DNA of 64,000 nucleotides, taken from positions 124,001 to 188,000 of the forward strand of contig CAJUJJ010000002.1 of NCBI GenBank assembly GCA_910586765.1. The letters are read 5' to 3'. Positions within the stretch are counted from its first letter, which is position 1; each line of letters opens with the position of its first letter. Under the pieces are notes generated by a model. It searched no databases, was not told the DNA's origin, and worked only from the letters and a program-made list of their open reading frames with translations. The position numbers and the translations under genes were made by a program. This document shows, one piece after another, positions 1-9,234 of this stretch. The stretch is from an uncultured Clostridia bacterium (GTDB lineage: Bacteria; Bacillota; Clostridia; Lachnospirales; Anaerotignaceae).

Positions 1-148
1 AAAATAGCTGCGGCAAAATCGGATACGTTGAAATAGGAAGGCATTTTGTGAGGAATGCCATAGTATAAATATTATAGATTTTTACAGATTTGTACATATT
101 TATCGTAGCGGATTTAGAGCATCTAGTTTAACAGACGAATTAGAAACA

Positions 149-568
149 ATGAAAGAAACTACAAAAATGCTTCGTATGATGTTGGGGGCAATCGGTGCGA
201 TTTCACTGATTGTTGCAGCAATAGGTATTACAAATACTATGGTTATGGCAATATATGAAAGAACAAGAGAAATCGGTGTTATGAAAGTAATTGGTGCTTC
301 TTTAAGCGATATTAAAAAGTTGTTTTTGACTGAAGCTGCATTTATAGGTTTTGCAGGCGGTCTTGCAGGTATATTGGTCAGTTTGGGAGCATCTAAAATT
401 GTCAATATATTTGCTGTTAGAACAAATAGTAATATGCTTTCCTCTATTCCTATTTGGTTATGTGGTGCTTCTTTGTTGTTTGCCACATTTATAGGAATTG
501 CCGCAGGATATTTGCCAGCAAAAAGGGCTATGAAATTAAGTGCATTATCTGCAATTAAAACAGAATAA
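149..568 (+). CDS. C-terminal fragment of MacB/FtsX-type ABC transporter permease
   Basis: The protein carries the C-terminal FtsX domain of MacB-like permeases: a helix, then three hydrophobic segments and the family signature 'YERTREIGVMKVIGAS' near residues 33-48. Such permeases export peptides or other substrates together with an ATPase and are usually about 400 residues; only 140 are left here. Family-like sequence (GFRASSLTDELE) continues upstream of the first ATG in the same frame back to position 32, where an in-frame TGA at 29-31 stops it. The gene is therefore either truncated or frameshifted just inside the window edge; the ATG at 149 is simply the first available start. Family assignment is firm; intactness is doubtful. 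Confidence 0.7.
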   Translation: MKETTKMLRMMLGAIGAISLIVAAIGITNTMVMAIYERTREIGVMKVIGASLSDIKKLFLTEAAFIGFAGGLAGILVSLGASKIVNIFAVRTNSNMLSSIPIWLCGASLLFATFIGIAAGYLPAKRAMKLSALSAIKTE

Positions 569-576
569 TAACAATA

Positions 577-603
577 AGGGAAGGTTTTCAAATCTTCCCT
601 TTT
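577..603 (+). terminator. Rho-independent terminator after the permease fragment
   Basis: A 7-bp perfect stem (AGGGAAG/CTTCCCT) with a 10-nt loop is followed by a short T run, directly after the permease stop codon. Confidence 0.75.
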
Positions 604-668
604 GCTATTAATTTTGTATTGAAATTGTCGATAATGAAATTAAACAAATGGAAAGGAGAGGGAAATTT

Positions 669-1328
669 ATGAACGTCAAATTAAATCCACTTGCTCGTCA
701 AATGTCTACACTTCATACTGCTCATTTTGCAAAACCAGAAGAAAAAAAAGAAACATATATTTCTCCCAAAAGTGATACAGTAAGTATTTCAAAAGAAGGG
801 CAGCAATCTGCTTATGACAGATTAGAAAAACTTGCAGATAATGTAGCAGAAAAACTTAGCACTATCACAAAAGAAGACTTTATGAAGCAATTCAAACAAT
901 TACAAGGCAATAATCCATTAGAGATAAACCCTTATAGAGAAGTTGACCCTGATGGTTCTATTGCTCGTAAAACTTATTTTGAAAGTTACATAGGGCAACT
1001 AAAAGATACAGAAAACACTATTAGAAATTATTATTCTAATGCTTATGAAGAGGCTATATCTGCTCCTATTGACAGCCTTGCTTTTATTTCTGGAAAATAT
1101 TTATGCGATTGGTCAGATTATTTCGACCCCAGTATGCCAGAAAAAGAAAGGCAATGGACACATTCTCAAATTAGAGCAATGTTAACAGATGCTCATATAG
1201 CATTAAATGACCCTTATGCCTTAGCCGCATCTGGTGGGCCAAAAACAGTATCTCAAATGGACGAAATTGCAAAACAGGCAGTAAAAAATAAATTAGATAT
1301 GCTTTTAGAACAACGCAATAATGCTTGA
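669..1328 (+). CDS. hypothetical protein
   Basis: Unrecognised soluble protein of 219 residues. An upstream in-frame ATG at 648 overlaps the ribosome binding site AAGGAGAG (652-659), so the ATG at 669 is the better start. The N-terminus is polar and contains the segment SDTVSISKEG (about residues 31-40), followed by predicted helical, charged sequence; there is no signal peptide or membrane segment. It stands alone between two terminators, so it is probably a single-gene transcript. No function is proposed. Confidence 0.7.
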   Translation: MNVKLNPLARQMSTLHTAHFAKPEEKKETYISPKSDTVSISKEGQQSAYDRLEKLADNVAEKLSTITKEDFMKQFKQLQGNNPLEINPYREVDPDGSIARKTYFESYIGQLKDTENTIRNYYSNAYEEAISAPIDSLAFISGKYLCDWSDYFDPSMPEKERQWTHSQIRAMLTDAHIALNDPYALAASGGPKTVSQMDEIAKQAVKNKLDMLLEQRNNA

Positions 1329-1335
1329 ATTTAAA

Positions 1336-1361
1336 AAAGACGCCGAATATTCGACGTCTTT
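1336..1361. terminator. bidirectional terminator between convergent genes
   Basis: Inverted repeat AAAGACG / CGTCTTT around CGAATATTCG, with A runs on one side and T runs on the other, lies between the convergent unknown gene and ptsI. It can serve both directions. Confidence 0.7.
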
Positions 1362-1367
1362 ACAATT

Positions 1368-3068
1368 TTATTTCTCTTTATTCATAAAATTATTTATCAA
1401 ATCCATTACTTCTGGTATTGTGCTCTGAATACAAATTTCCTTTGCCAATTTTTGACATTCTTTGTAATTCAAATTACGCACATTATATCTTGTAGAAGCA
1501 ATTTCTGTTGCTGTCATACTAAATTCATCTAATCCCATACCCAAAAGCACTGGTAATGCTTTTTCATCACTTGCAAATTCACCACACATACCTACGATTT
1601 TACCATATTTATGTCCAGATTCAATTACTTTATTTATTGCACGCATTACTGCTGGGTGGAATGAATTATACATTTTAGCAATTTTTTGATTTCCTCTGTC
1701 AACAGCTAATAAATATTGTGTCAAATCATTTGTACCAATACTGAAGAAGTCAACTTCTTTTGCCAAGTCATCAGAACACATTACACTTGCAGGTGTTTCA
1801 ATCATAATACCTGTTTGTATACTGTTGTTAAATGGTATAGAGTCTCTTCTCAGTTCTTGTTTACATTCTTCTAATATTTCATTTGCTGCTAAAAATTCTT
1901 CTACAGAAATAATCATTGGGTACATTATTCTAATGTCGCCATAAGCACTTGCACGAAGCAATGCTCTCAACTGTGTTTTGAATACGTCTTTCAAATCCAA
2001 TGAAATACGAATTGCTCTCCAGCCCAAAAATGGATTTTCTTCTACATCAAATTTGTAATAAGAAAGTTCCTTGTCACCACCAATATCAAGTGTTCTGATG
2101 ATAACAGGTTTTTTGAGTGTTTCAACAGCAGCTTTATATGTTGTAAATTGTTCTTCTTCTGTTGGGAATTTTGTATTTTCCATATACAAAAATTCGCTTC
2201 TAAACAATCCAACACCTTCTGCACCTTTTGCAACAGCATTTTCAGCATCTGGAATATTACCAATGTTAGCAAATAATTCTACTGTTCTGCCATCTACTGT
2301 AGTAGCAGGCAAACCATTCATACTTTCCAATTTTGCTTTCATTTCTTTATATTCTTCTGCTTTTTTGATGTACTCTTGTTTTGTTTTTTCATCTGGATTG
2401 ATGATAATTTTTGCTCCCAGTGCATCTAATATGATATAGTCGCTGTTTGTTACTTCGCTTCTAAATCCAGCTACACCAACGATTGCAGGGATTTCTCTAT
2501 TTCTTGCCATAATAGCAACGTGGCTTGTTACGCCGCCGCCTTCTGTAATAAATCCTCTTACAAATTTAAAATCCATATTTGCGGTATCAGATGGTGCTAA
2601 ATCTTCTGCTATAACAATTGTTTCTTCATTAATGCCTTCAAATGGATTGCTTCTGATGCCTTTGAGATGACACATAATTCTTTTGCCAACGTCTTTCATA
2701 TCGGCAGCACGTTCTCTCAAATATTCATCATCAAGATTTTCAAACATTTCAACGGTTGCATCAATATATTCTTCCAAAGCTAATTGTGCATTTTTACATT
2801 CAGTATTGATTTTATCTACAGCAGAGTCATGAAGGTCAGGGTCGCTTGCTACGTCCATATGTGCTGCAAATATTTCATTATCTTTTGCCAGTACTTGTAA
2901 ATCTGCTACAGTATCTTTTACTGCTTTTTCAAATTTTTTTACTTCAATTTCTTTTTCGCTATCACGTATTAATTTTTTATCTGCTTCCAAATTTTGCTGT
3001 ACTACAAGGAATGCTTTCCCCATAACAATACCTTTTGAAGCAGCTTTTGTCACAGAAATTGTTTTCAT
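1368..3068 (-). CDS. ptsI: phosphoenolpyruvate-protein phosphotransferase (PTS enzyme I)
   Basis: Enzyme I takes the phosphate from phosphoenolpyruvate and passes it to HPr, the first step of every PTS sugar uptake; it is cytoplasmic. The 566-residue length is typical. Visible in order: the N-terminal HPr-binding and phosphohistidine part with GGGVTSHVAIMARN (His183 is the phosphorylated residue), then the PEP-binding barrel with LFRSEFLYM, IRTLDIGGDKE, the SIGTNDLTQY motif and GMCGEFASD near the C-terminus. A good Shine-Dalgarno sequence (AAAGGAGAAGG) precedes the ATG. It follows ptsH on the same strand; a strong hairpin lies between them. Confidence 0.97.
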   Translation of the reverse strand: MKTISVTKAASKGIVMGKAFLVVQQNLEADKKLIRDSEKEIEVKKFEKAVKDTVADLQVLAKDNEIFAAHMDVASDPDLHDSAVDKINTECKNAQLALEEYIDATVEMFENLDDEYLRERAADMKDVGKRIMCHLKGIRSNPFEGINEETIVIAEDLAPSDTANMDFKFVRGFITEGGGVTSHVAIMARNREIPAIVGVAGFRSEVTNSDYIILDALGAKIIINPDEKTKQEYIKKAEEYKEMKAKLESMNGLPATTVDGRTVELFANIGNIPDAENAVAKGAEGVGLFRSEFLYMENTKFPTEEEQFTTYKAAVETLKKPVIIRTLDIGGDKELSYYKFDVEENPFLGWRAIRISLDLKDVFKTQLRALLRASAYGDIRIMYPMIISVEEFLAANEILEECKQELRRDSIPFNNSIQTGIMIETPASVMCSDDLAKEVDFFSIGTNDLTQYLLAVDRGNQKIAKMYNSFHPAVMRAINKVIESGHKYGKIVGMCGEFASDEKALPVLLGMGLDEFSMTATEIASTRYNVRNLNYKECQKLAKEICIQSTIPEVMDLINNFMNKEK

Positions 3069-3123
3069 TTATAAGCCTTCTCCTTTCTTTTGTGAGAACC
3101 ACTTGTAAAACCTGCTTATTAAT

Positions 3124-3160
3124 TACTACTAACTCATGAAAAATTCATGAGTTAGTAGTA
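3124..3160. repeat. 17-bp perfect hairpin between ptsH and ptsI
   Basis: Positions 3124-3140 and 3144-3160 are exact reverse complements with a 3-nt loop (arm begins TACTACTAACTCATGAA). No clear T run follows on the minus strand, so it is more likely an mRNA stability or processing hairpin, or a weak terminator, than a full stop between HPr and enzyme I. Confidence 0.85.
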
Positions 3161-3167
3161 CATTTTA

Positions 3168-3428
3168 TCATTCTTTTAAATCAGCAATGTATTTTGCAAT
3201 TTCTTCTACTGCTACTGCTTCATCAGCACCATCAGCAACGATTTCTAATTCTGTTCCTTGTTTTGCTCCCAATGTCAAAACATTAATAATACTTGCAGCG
3301 TTTGCTTTCTTTTCACCATTAATAATAGTTACTGTGCTTTGGAATTTTTTTACAAATGCTACCAAATTGGAAGCTGGACGAGCGTGTAAACCTGTTTTGT
3401 TTGTTAATGTTACTTTTTTAGATACCAT
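3168..3428 (-). CDS. ptsH: phosphocarrier protein HPr
   Basis: HPr carries phosphate from enzyme I to sugar-specific EIIA domains, here presumably that of MtlA. The 86-residue protein has the active-site motif TGLHARPAS with His15, and Ser46 in the NAASIINVLTLG segment, the residue phosphorylated by HPr kinase in low-GC Gram-positives for catabolite repression. The start is fixed by AGAAGGAGAG upstream. It has its own likely promoter (3491-3518) downstream of mtlD and lies ahead of ptsI. Confidence 0.97.
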   Translation of the reverse strand: MVSKKVTLTNKTGLHARPASNLVAFVKKFQSTVTIINGEKKANAASIINVLTLGAKQGTELEIVADGADEAVAVEEIAKYIADLKE

Positions 3429-3490
3429 AATTCTTTTCTCTCCTTCTCTTATTGAAATTATTATTTTGTGTCAATGTTACACATATACAT

Positions 3491-3518
3491 ATTATACACC
3501 ATTCTATATGTTTTTGAA
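3491..3518 (-). promoter_or_regulatory. probable ptsH promoter
   Basis: Read on the minus strand: TTCAAA, 16-nt spacer, TATAAT, followed by about 60 nt of leader to ptsH. This would allow ptsHI to be expressed apart from the mannitol genes. Confidence 0.55.
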
Positions 3519-3547
3519 AAGAAAAAAGGGAAATATTTATGCTTATT

Positions 3548-4696
3548 TTATAAATTTATAACATCTTGATAAGATTTCTCTATTTTATCCAATAAATCTT
3601 TGTCAGATATGCCAGAAATTTCTGCCATAGCGTCCCTTACGCCTAATTTTGAAATCTTTTCTTGCAATTCTACACTCTGTTTATCTTCTTTATTATCATA
3701 GTGTAATGCTGCACCAATTCCTGTAATAATATGGTCTACTGGCAAACCATAACCTACTGCTGTCATAAGAGGTTTTACAAGTCTGTCTGTTTCACTTAAT
3801 TTTCTCAATGGTTCTCTGCCTACTCTTGCTACATCATCTTTCAAATATGGATTTTTGAAACGACCTATAATTTTGTCAATATATTTCATATGTGCTTCTG
3901 CATCAAAACCGTGTTTTTTGATTAAACCATTTCCACTTTCTGTCATAGCTGCTTTTACTATGCTATATATTTTTTCATCTGCAATACTTTCATCTATTGT
4001 GCCATATTTTTTCAAATATCCTAAATAAGATGTAATACAATGACCTGTATTTAATGTAAATAATTTTCTTTCAATGTAAGCCATTAAATTGTCTGCTAAA
4101 TTCATACCTTTGATTTGTGGAATTTCTCCTTTAAAAGATGCTTGTTCTACATTCCACTCATAGTAGTTTTCTACTACAACATCAACAGGATTTTCGCTTC
4201 TTACAGGAGGTACAATTCTGTCAACAGAGCAATCTGGGAAACCTACATATTTATCAGCATATGCTTTTGCAGCATCATCTAATTGACCATATACATGTTC
4301 TTTTAATTGAGAACTTGCTTTAATTGCATTTTCACAAGCAATAATGTTTAAATAACTTTCAGAACCTGCTTGCTGTCTCATTGTAATACCTTTTGCGATA
4401 GTTGGTGCAATACGTGGCAATATTGTTAAACCAACTGCTGTTGTAATTACTTCTGCCTCTTTGATTTCATCTAAAACAGCATCTGTTGTGGAATCTACGC
4501 CAGAGATATTTTCAATTTTCAAGTCAGTACATTCTACGTCCATAATATGAACAGTATATGCTTTATCTTCGTTGATTTTGTTTATCATATCTTTGTTTAC
4601 ATCTGCAAATACGACATGATACCCTGCCTGTGATAACAATGCACCAATAAAGCCCCTACCAATATTACCTGCACCAAATTGTATTGCTTTTTTCAT
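3548..4696 (-). CDS. mtlD: mannitol-1-phosphate 5-dehydrogenase
   Basis: Oxidises mannitol 1-phosphate, the product of PTS uptake, to fructose 6-phosphate with NAD+. The 382-residue length is normal. The N-terminal Rossmann motif GAGNIGRGFIG occupies residues 8-18, and the mid-protein segment KLFTLNTGHCITSYLGYLKK is characteristic of the long-chain mannitol dehydrogenase family. It lies 73 nt downstream of mtlA on the same strand, with a hairpin (4736-4759) in between, and has a good ribosome site (GAGGAGG). Function follows from family and from the neighbouring mtlA and mtlR. Confidence 0.96.
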   Translation of the reverse strand: MKKAIQFGAGNIGRGFIGALLSQAGYHVVFADVNKDMINKINEDKAYTVHIMDVECTDLKIENISGVDSTTDAVLDEIKEAEVITTAVGLTILPRIAPTIAKGITMRQQAGSESYLNIIACENAIKASSQLKEHVYGQLDDAAKAYADKYVGFPDCSVDRIVPPVRSENPVDVVVENYYEWNVEQASFKGEIPQIKGMNLADNLMAYIERKLFTLNTGHCITSYLGYLKKYGTIDESIADEKIYSIVKAAMTESGNGLIKKHGFDAEAHMKYIDKIIGRFKNPYLKDDVARVGREPLRKLSETDRLVKPLMTAVGYGLPVDHIITGIGAALHYDNKEDKQSVELQEKISKLGVRDAMAEISGISDKDLLDKIEKSYQDVINL

Positions 4697-4735
4697 ATGT
4701 GTTTCCTCCTCTTTTATATTATATCATTAAAAATC

Positions 4736-4759
4736 CCACTTCCTCAAAAGAAAGTGGGA
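4736..4759 (-). terminator. hairpin with T run between mtlA and mtlD
   Basis: CCCACTT / AAGTGGG stem with a 10-nt loop; on the minus strand it is followed by ATTTTTAAT. Probably a leaky terminator or stabilising hairpin lowering mtlD relative to mtlA. Confidence 0.55.
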
Positions 4760-4768
4760 TAACTACAT

Positions 4769-6658
4769 TTATTGGAACATAGCCAAAACTTCTTCTGGAC
4801 TTGTTACTGTTTTTAATTTTTCTAATTGTGCCTCTTCTTCAATAATACCACCAATTTTTGCTAAAAGGTCAAGATGTTCATCACCTATACCTGCTATACC
4901 AAATACAAGATATGCTTTTTCTTCTCCAAAAGATACGCCTTCTGGATATTGCAGCATAACAATACCTGTTTTCTTTACTTCGCCTTTTGCTTCTGCTGTA
5001 CCGTGTGGTATTGCTACACCAAGTCCCATATATGTACTAACTGTTCTTTCTCTTTCTTGCATTGCTGGAATATAGCTTTCATTTACATAGCCTAATTTAT
5101 GTAGCAATTCTCCGGCTGCTTGAATTGCTTCTTCTTTTGTTACACTAGGCAAACCTGTTTTAATACCTTCTTTTATAATTACATCTGTTTTTGCTGGTTT
5201 TGCAGGCTCTGCCGCTGGAGCAGGTGCTACTTCTGGTGCTGCTGGAGCAGGTGCTGCACCACCACCATTTGCTCTTTGTTCTAATGTTTTATAAAGAGCG
5301 TCTAAATTAGGGTCAGCTAAGAAGTTTCCTATTGTAATAATATGTGCTTGTGGCCCTGAAGCTTTTGCTCTTTCTTGTAATACTTCCTGACATACAACGA
5401 TGTCTGCATCAGCAGGTACGTTATCAACTGATGTATTGATAACAGTAATGCCTAAATTTAAAGGTTTAATTCTATTTCTAAATTTTGTAGCACCCATAGC
5501 ACTGGAACCCATACCAGCATCACAGGAGAATACAATTTTCTTTACTACACCAGGAATAGCTCCTGTATTTACTGGAGCAGAAGGAGCTGCTGTACCTTTT
5601 GCTTCTGCTTTCATACTTTGCATTTGAGAAGTTGCTTCTTCCAAGTTTTTCGCACCAGACATTTTTATGATAGGAGAAGCTACCAAAAATGATACTGCTG
5701 CTGCAATTAAAACACCAAGTAATACTGTAATTTGTTCTCCTTTTGGTGCTACTGCTAAAAATGCAATGATAGAACCTGGAGAAGAAGGACCTACTAAACC
5801 TGCTCCCATCATGGAGTAGAATAATATTGCTACAATAGATGCACAAATAGGAGCAATCAATACAACTGGATTCATGAGAACATATGGGAAATAGATTTCA
5901 TGAATACCACCAAAGAAGTGGATAATAATTGCACCAGGTGCAGAAGATTTTGTTGTTTTGTCTTTTGAGAATAACCAGTAAGCAATCAAAACACCTAAAC
6001 CAGGACCAGGATTTGCTTCAATCATATACATAATAGATTTTCCTGTTTCCAATGCTTGTTCTGTACCAATTGGTGTAAATATACCATGATTGATAGCATT
6101 GTTTAAGAACAATACTTTCGCAGGTTCAATAAATATACCAACCAAAGGAAGTAATTTGTGGTCGATTAAGAAACCAACACCACCAGAAAGGAATGCTAAT
6201 ACAGCTTCCATAACTGGACCAATTACATAGTAACCAAATATTGCTAATATCATACCAATAATACCAACAGAGAAGTTATTTATAAGCATTTCAAAACCTG
6301 CTGGTATTTTTCCATCTACCGCTTGGTCAAACTTTTTAATTACCAAACCAGCAAAAGGACCCATTAACATACCACCTATGAGCATTTTGGCATCTGTACC
6401 ACATATAACACCAACTGTTGCGATTGCTGCCATAACAGCGCCTCTGTCGCCTCCTACCATTTTACCGCCTTGATATGCTATCAATATAGGCAGCAAATAG
6501 GTAAGCATAGGACCTTGTATGCTTGCAAGCTGTTCATTAGGAAACCAGCCGGCTTCAATAAACAATGCAGTAATAAAACCCCAAGCAATGAATGAACCAA
6601 TGTTAGGCATAACCATTGCACTTAAAAACTTACCAAACTTTTGGACTGCAGTTTTCAT
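4769..6658 (-). CDS. mtlA: mannitol-specific PTS enzyme IICBA
   Basis: Membrane transporter that imports mannitol and phosphorylates it. Domains in order: IIC with multiple membrane segments (about residues 10-340) including the GGIHEIYFPYV motif; IIB with phospho-Cys379 in FSCDAGMGSS; an Ala/Pro-rich linker (about residues 470-495); and IIA with His552 in VAIPHGTAEA. In many Firmicutes IIA is a separate protein (MtlF), while here all three are fused, as in enteric MtlA. It lies 15 nt downstream of mtlR and 73 nt ahead of mtlD, consistent with one operon. Confidence 0.96.
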   Translation of the reverse strand: MKTAVQKFGKFLSAMVMPNIGSFIAWGFITALFIEAGWFPNEQLASIQGPMLTYLLPILIAYQGGKMVGGDRGAVMAAIATVGVICGTDAKMLIGGMLMGPFAGLVIKKFDQAVDGKIPAGFEMLINNFSVGIIGMILAIFGYYVIGPVMEAVLAFLSGGVGFLIDHKLLPLVGIFIEPAKVLFLNNAINHGIFTPIGTEQALETGKSIMYMIEANPGPGLGVLIAYWLFSKDKTTKSSAPGAIIIHFFGGIHEIYFPYVLMNPVVLIAPICASIVAILFYSMMGAGLVGPSSPGSIIAFLAVAPKGEQITVLLGVLIAAAVSFLVASPIIKMSGAKNLEEATSQMQSMKAEAKGTAAPSAPVNTGAIPGVVKKIVFSCDAGMGSSAMGATKFRNRIKPLNLGITVINTSVDNVPADADIVVCQEVLQERAKASGPQAHIITIGNFLADPNLDALYKTLEQRANGGGAAPAPAAPEVAPAPAAEPAKPAKTDVIIKEGIKTGLPSVTKEEAIQAAGELLHKLGYVNESYIPAMQERERTVSTYMGLGVAIPHGTAEAKGEVKKTGIVMLQYPEGVSFGEEKAYLVFGIAGIGDEHLDLLAKIGGIIEEEAQLEKLKTVTSPEEVLAMFQ

Positions 6659-6673
6659 AATATCTCTCCTCTT

Positions 6674-8842
6674 TTATAATATTTTTTTGGGCTGATGCAA
6701 TGTGTCAACACATTTTTGATAATACTGTCCTAAATATTGCTCTAATGCAATAGCAAAAGCTTGTTTGTTCGCACTATGTAAATAAGCAATCATATCTTCA
6801 TTTTCAATCAAAGCACCACTAATTGTACTCATTACTTCCAAACAAACTTCTGTTTCACATTCAGGTGTCAACATCACTACAGCACCTTTTACCCACCCTG
6901 TATTATCTTTTCGGCAGAAAGGTTCTCTCAAACCAATGTAACCAAAACGGCAATGATTCACTACATTTGTTTTGCAATGAAAAAGCATAATCTCTAAACT
7001 AGAAATATAAGTTTCTGACTTCATTTCTCTACTTTTCAATGCCATAATCACATTGTCTGCCTCTTGTTTTTCTTTTGTAAACATTCTGCCTGCTAAAGGA
7101 ATAATGTCCCAAATATCGGCTGTTCGCTGTATCATCAAAAACCGCAAATGATTTAATAACTGTATTATTTCTGTTCCTATATTTGTTATGTATATAATAT
7201 CTTGTTTTGTTGCATATTTTGCGGTATTTGTATGTTTTACAGCTGCTGGTTTTTTTGCTTTTGTTTTTTGTACCTTTTTCATAACTTCTGTCAAAAGCAA
7301 TTTGTCTTGCTCTGTCAATACAGGACTGACATAAGCATAAGTATAATTCACATCTAGCTCTACTGTAGAAACAATAAAGTCAATTCCTTCTTCAGCAAGC
7401 TTTTGTGTATCAATATGTAATGCAGATAAAACACAACAAATTTCTAAATTATGAAACTCTTTTGCTAAATTTGCTGCTAACATACGAGATGTCCCCATAC
7501 CCGTTGGACAAACAACAGCAATACAAAACTGTTTTTGTTTAGAATACAGCTTTTCTACTGCTGCACCAAAGTGCATTGCAATAAAAGCAATTTCTGTTTC
7601 TGGTATTTCTTTTACAGAAGTAAATTCTTTTAATAATTCACAGGCTTTTGCTGTCGCGTCAAATATGTCCTTATAGTTTTCTTTTATGACTTGTAATTGT
7701 GTATTTTTAATATACACATTCATAGATAAACGGCTTATAGCAGGAAGAATATGTTGTATTAAATCCTCACAAAGCTCTTCGTTCTCTTTTAACGAAACCC
7801 CCAATATTTGCTCTACAAGTGTAATCATATTCTTTATAAGTTCTCTGACATTACTTTTTTTGTCAAAAAGCATTGTGTCATCATCTGAAAACCAAATTTT
7901 AGCACTGAGCAAGTGCATTGTAATAAATCCAATTTCATCAACAGGAATTTCTACATCTAGTTGCTCTGATAATCCTTGTGCAATTTCTTCTGCTACAGAA
8001 CATTCTGGCGTAAGCAAAAGTTTTTGTAATTTTTGTTGTTCCATTTCTATTTTTTCTAAATTTTGTATTCTTTTTATCGCAAGAGAAATATGAACAACTA
8101 AACCAATATATGCACTATCTGTATATTTAATTTTCAGTTTCTGCTCTGTTTCATTCAAAAGCTGTTCTACTACTTTTACAATTTTTTCGTCTAAGAAATG
8201 AAGCAGTTTATTGTGAGAATACATTTCTATTTTAGGAGTATCTTCGGCAGTCTGATACCCACTCAACAAACTGAGTATTTCTTTTTCTTCCATAAAATCG
8301 TAAACTACATTTGCTATTGCCTGTCTGTAATTTTCTTCTGTTCCCTCCAGATAAATCCCTAAGCCTTGTTTACGTATAATTTTGATTTGATAAGTAGAAA
8401 GCCACTTCCCTAATACATCTAAATCATTGCTAAGTGTACCTTCTGATATTTTAAACTTTGATGTAAAATAAAATGATTTTCTTGGTTCTTTTGAAGCAAG
8501 AAGTTCCCCTAAAAGAAATTTGCGTCTTTGTTCTTTAGAATATACCTTCTGTACAACTTCTACATCTAAAAGTTTTAATATCTTTTTTTGATTTTCAAGG
8601 CTTTCGTCTAATACTAGCCCTACTCCCGGTTTTCTGATGAACTTAAATTCATTTTCAGAAAGCCAGCGTTCAATTTCAGGCATTTCTCTTAATATCGTAC
8701 GAGAACTTAGTTTTAATTTTTCTGAAATGGCTGAAATGGTAACAGGATTTGTTGCTGTAAACTTTGTTAAAATCTCAATGATGGCTTTTTGTCTTGCAGT
8801 CAAATTTGTTTTTTTATTTGCATCTTTATTTGATGGTGACAT
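6674..8842 (-). CDS. mtlR: PRD-containing transcriptional activator of the mannitol operon (MtlR type)
   Basis: DNA-binding activator controlled by PTS phosphorylation. Domains: an N-terminal HTH (about residues 15-70), a second Mga-like HTH, two PTS regulatory domains (about 190-410), an EIIB-like domain with Cys445 in AVVCPTGMGTS, and a C-terminal EIIA-like domain where His622 in LFHCKT aligns with the phosphorylation site. The 722-residue length fits MtlR. A longer frame begins at a TTG at 8899, but that TTG is part of a good -35 box (8871-8899), so the ATG at 8842 behind AAAGG is chosen. It is the first gene of mtlR-mtlA-mtlD; sensing mannitol is inferred from that. Confidence 0.88.
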   Translation of the reverse strand: MSPSNKDANKKTNLTARQKAIIEILTKFTATNPVTISAISEKLKLSSRTILREMPEIERWLSENEFKFIRKPGVGLVLDESLENQKKILKLLDVEVVQKVYSKEQRRKFLLGELLASKEPRKSFYFTSKFKISEGTLSNDLDVLGKWLSTYQIKIIRKQGLGIYLEGTEENYRQAIANVVYDFMEEKEILSLLSGYQTAEDTPKIEMYSHNKLLHFLDEKIVKVVEQLLNETEQKLKIKYTDSAYIGLVVHISLAIKRIQNLEKIEMEQQKLQKLLLTPECSVAEEIAQGLSEQLDVEIPVDEIGFITMHLLSAKIWFSDDDTMLFDKKSNVRELIKNMITLVEQILGVSLKENEELCEDLIQHILPAISRLSMNVYIKNTQLQVIKENYKDIFDATAKACELLKEFTSVKEIPETEIAFIAMHFGAAVEKLYSKQKQFCIAVVCPTGMGTSRMLAANLAKEFHNLEICCVLSALHIDTQKLAEEGIDFIVSTVELDVNYTYAYVSPVLTEQDKLLLTEVMKKVQKTKAKKPAAVKHTNTAKYATKQDIIYITNIGTEIIQLLNHLRFLMIQRTADIWDIIPLAGRMFTKEKQEADNVIMALKSREMKSETYISSLEIMLFHCKTNVVNHCRFGYIGLREPFCRKDNTGWVKGAVVMLTPECETEVCLEVMSTISGALIENEDMIAYLHSANKQAFAIALEQYLGQYYQKCVDTLHQPKKIL

Positions 8843-8870
8843 TTTTAAAAACCAACCTTTCGATATTATT

Positions 8871-8899
8871 ATTATGCTATAAAATAAGCCTACTTTCAA
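8871..8899 (-). promoter_or_regulatory. probable promoter of the mtlR-mtlA-mtlD operon
   Basis: Minus strand: TTGAAA, 17-nt spacer, CATAAT, about 30 nt ahead of the chosen mtlR start. No obvious catabolite-responsive element was recognised. Confidence 0.6.
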
Positions 8900-9234
8900 C
8901 TAATTCATATTCCATATTTGTCTGTAATACTTAGTGACATTTTTAAAGAATGAAATCTTTTCATAAAAATTTCAAAACATTTTTGTGAAAAAAATAGTAT
9001 TTTTAATTGACATATATTTACAGTTATAATTCTATGTATGTAAAAATATACAATATTTAGTTAAACTGCATAAGTTTATTATAAATATTTTGTTTATTTT
9101 TTGAAATATGATTGATGACAAAATTGAAAGTGCATTTATGACAATATTTTATAGCAACATACTGACAAATTTATGTTTTAAAAATCAAATTACTATTCCA
9201 AAAAAATACTTTATTTGTTTATATTTACAATAAG
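8900..9234. other. AT-rich intergenic region upstream of mtlR
   Basis: About 335 nt with no supported gene. It is extremely AT-rich and presumably holds the activator binding sites of the mannitol operon, but no distinct operator or terminator could be picked out by eye. Confidence 0.5.

Noticed and set aside
8843..8899. TTG-initiated longer MtlR
   Set aside because: The TTG is the -35 hexamer of the probable promoter.
9007..9030. TTGACA and TATAAT on the plus strand upstream of mtlR
   Set aside because: Spacer is only 12 nt and no plus-strand gene follows.
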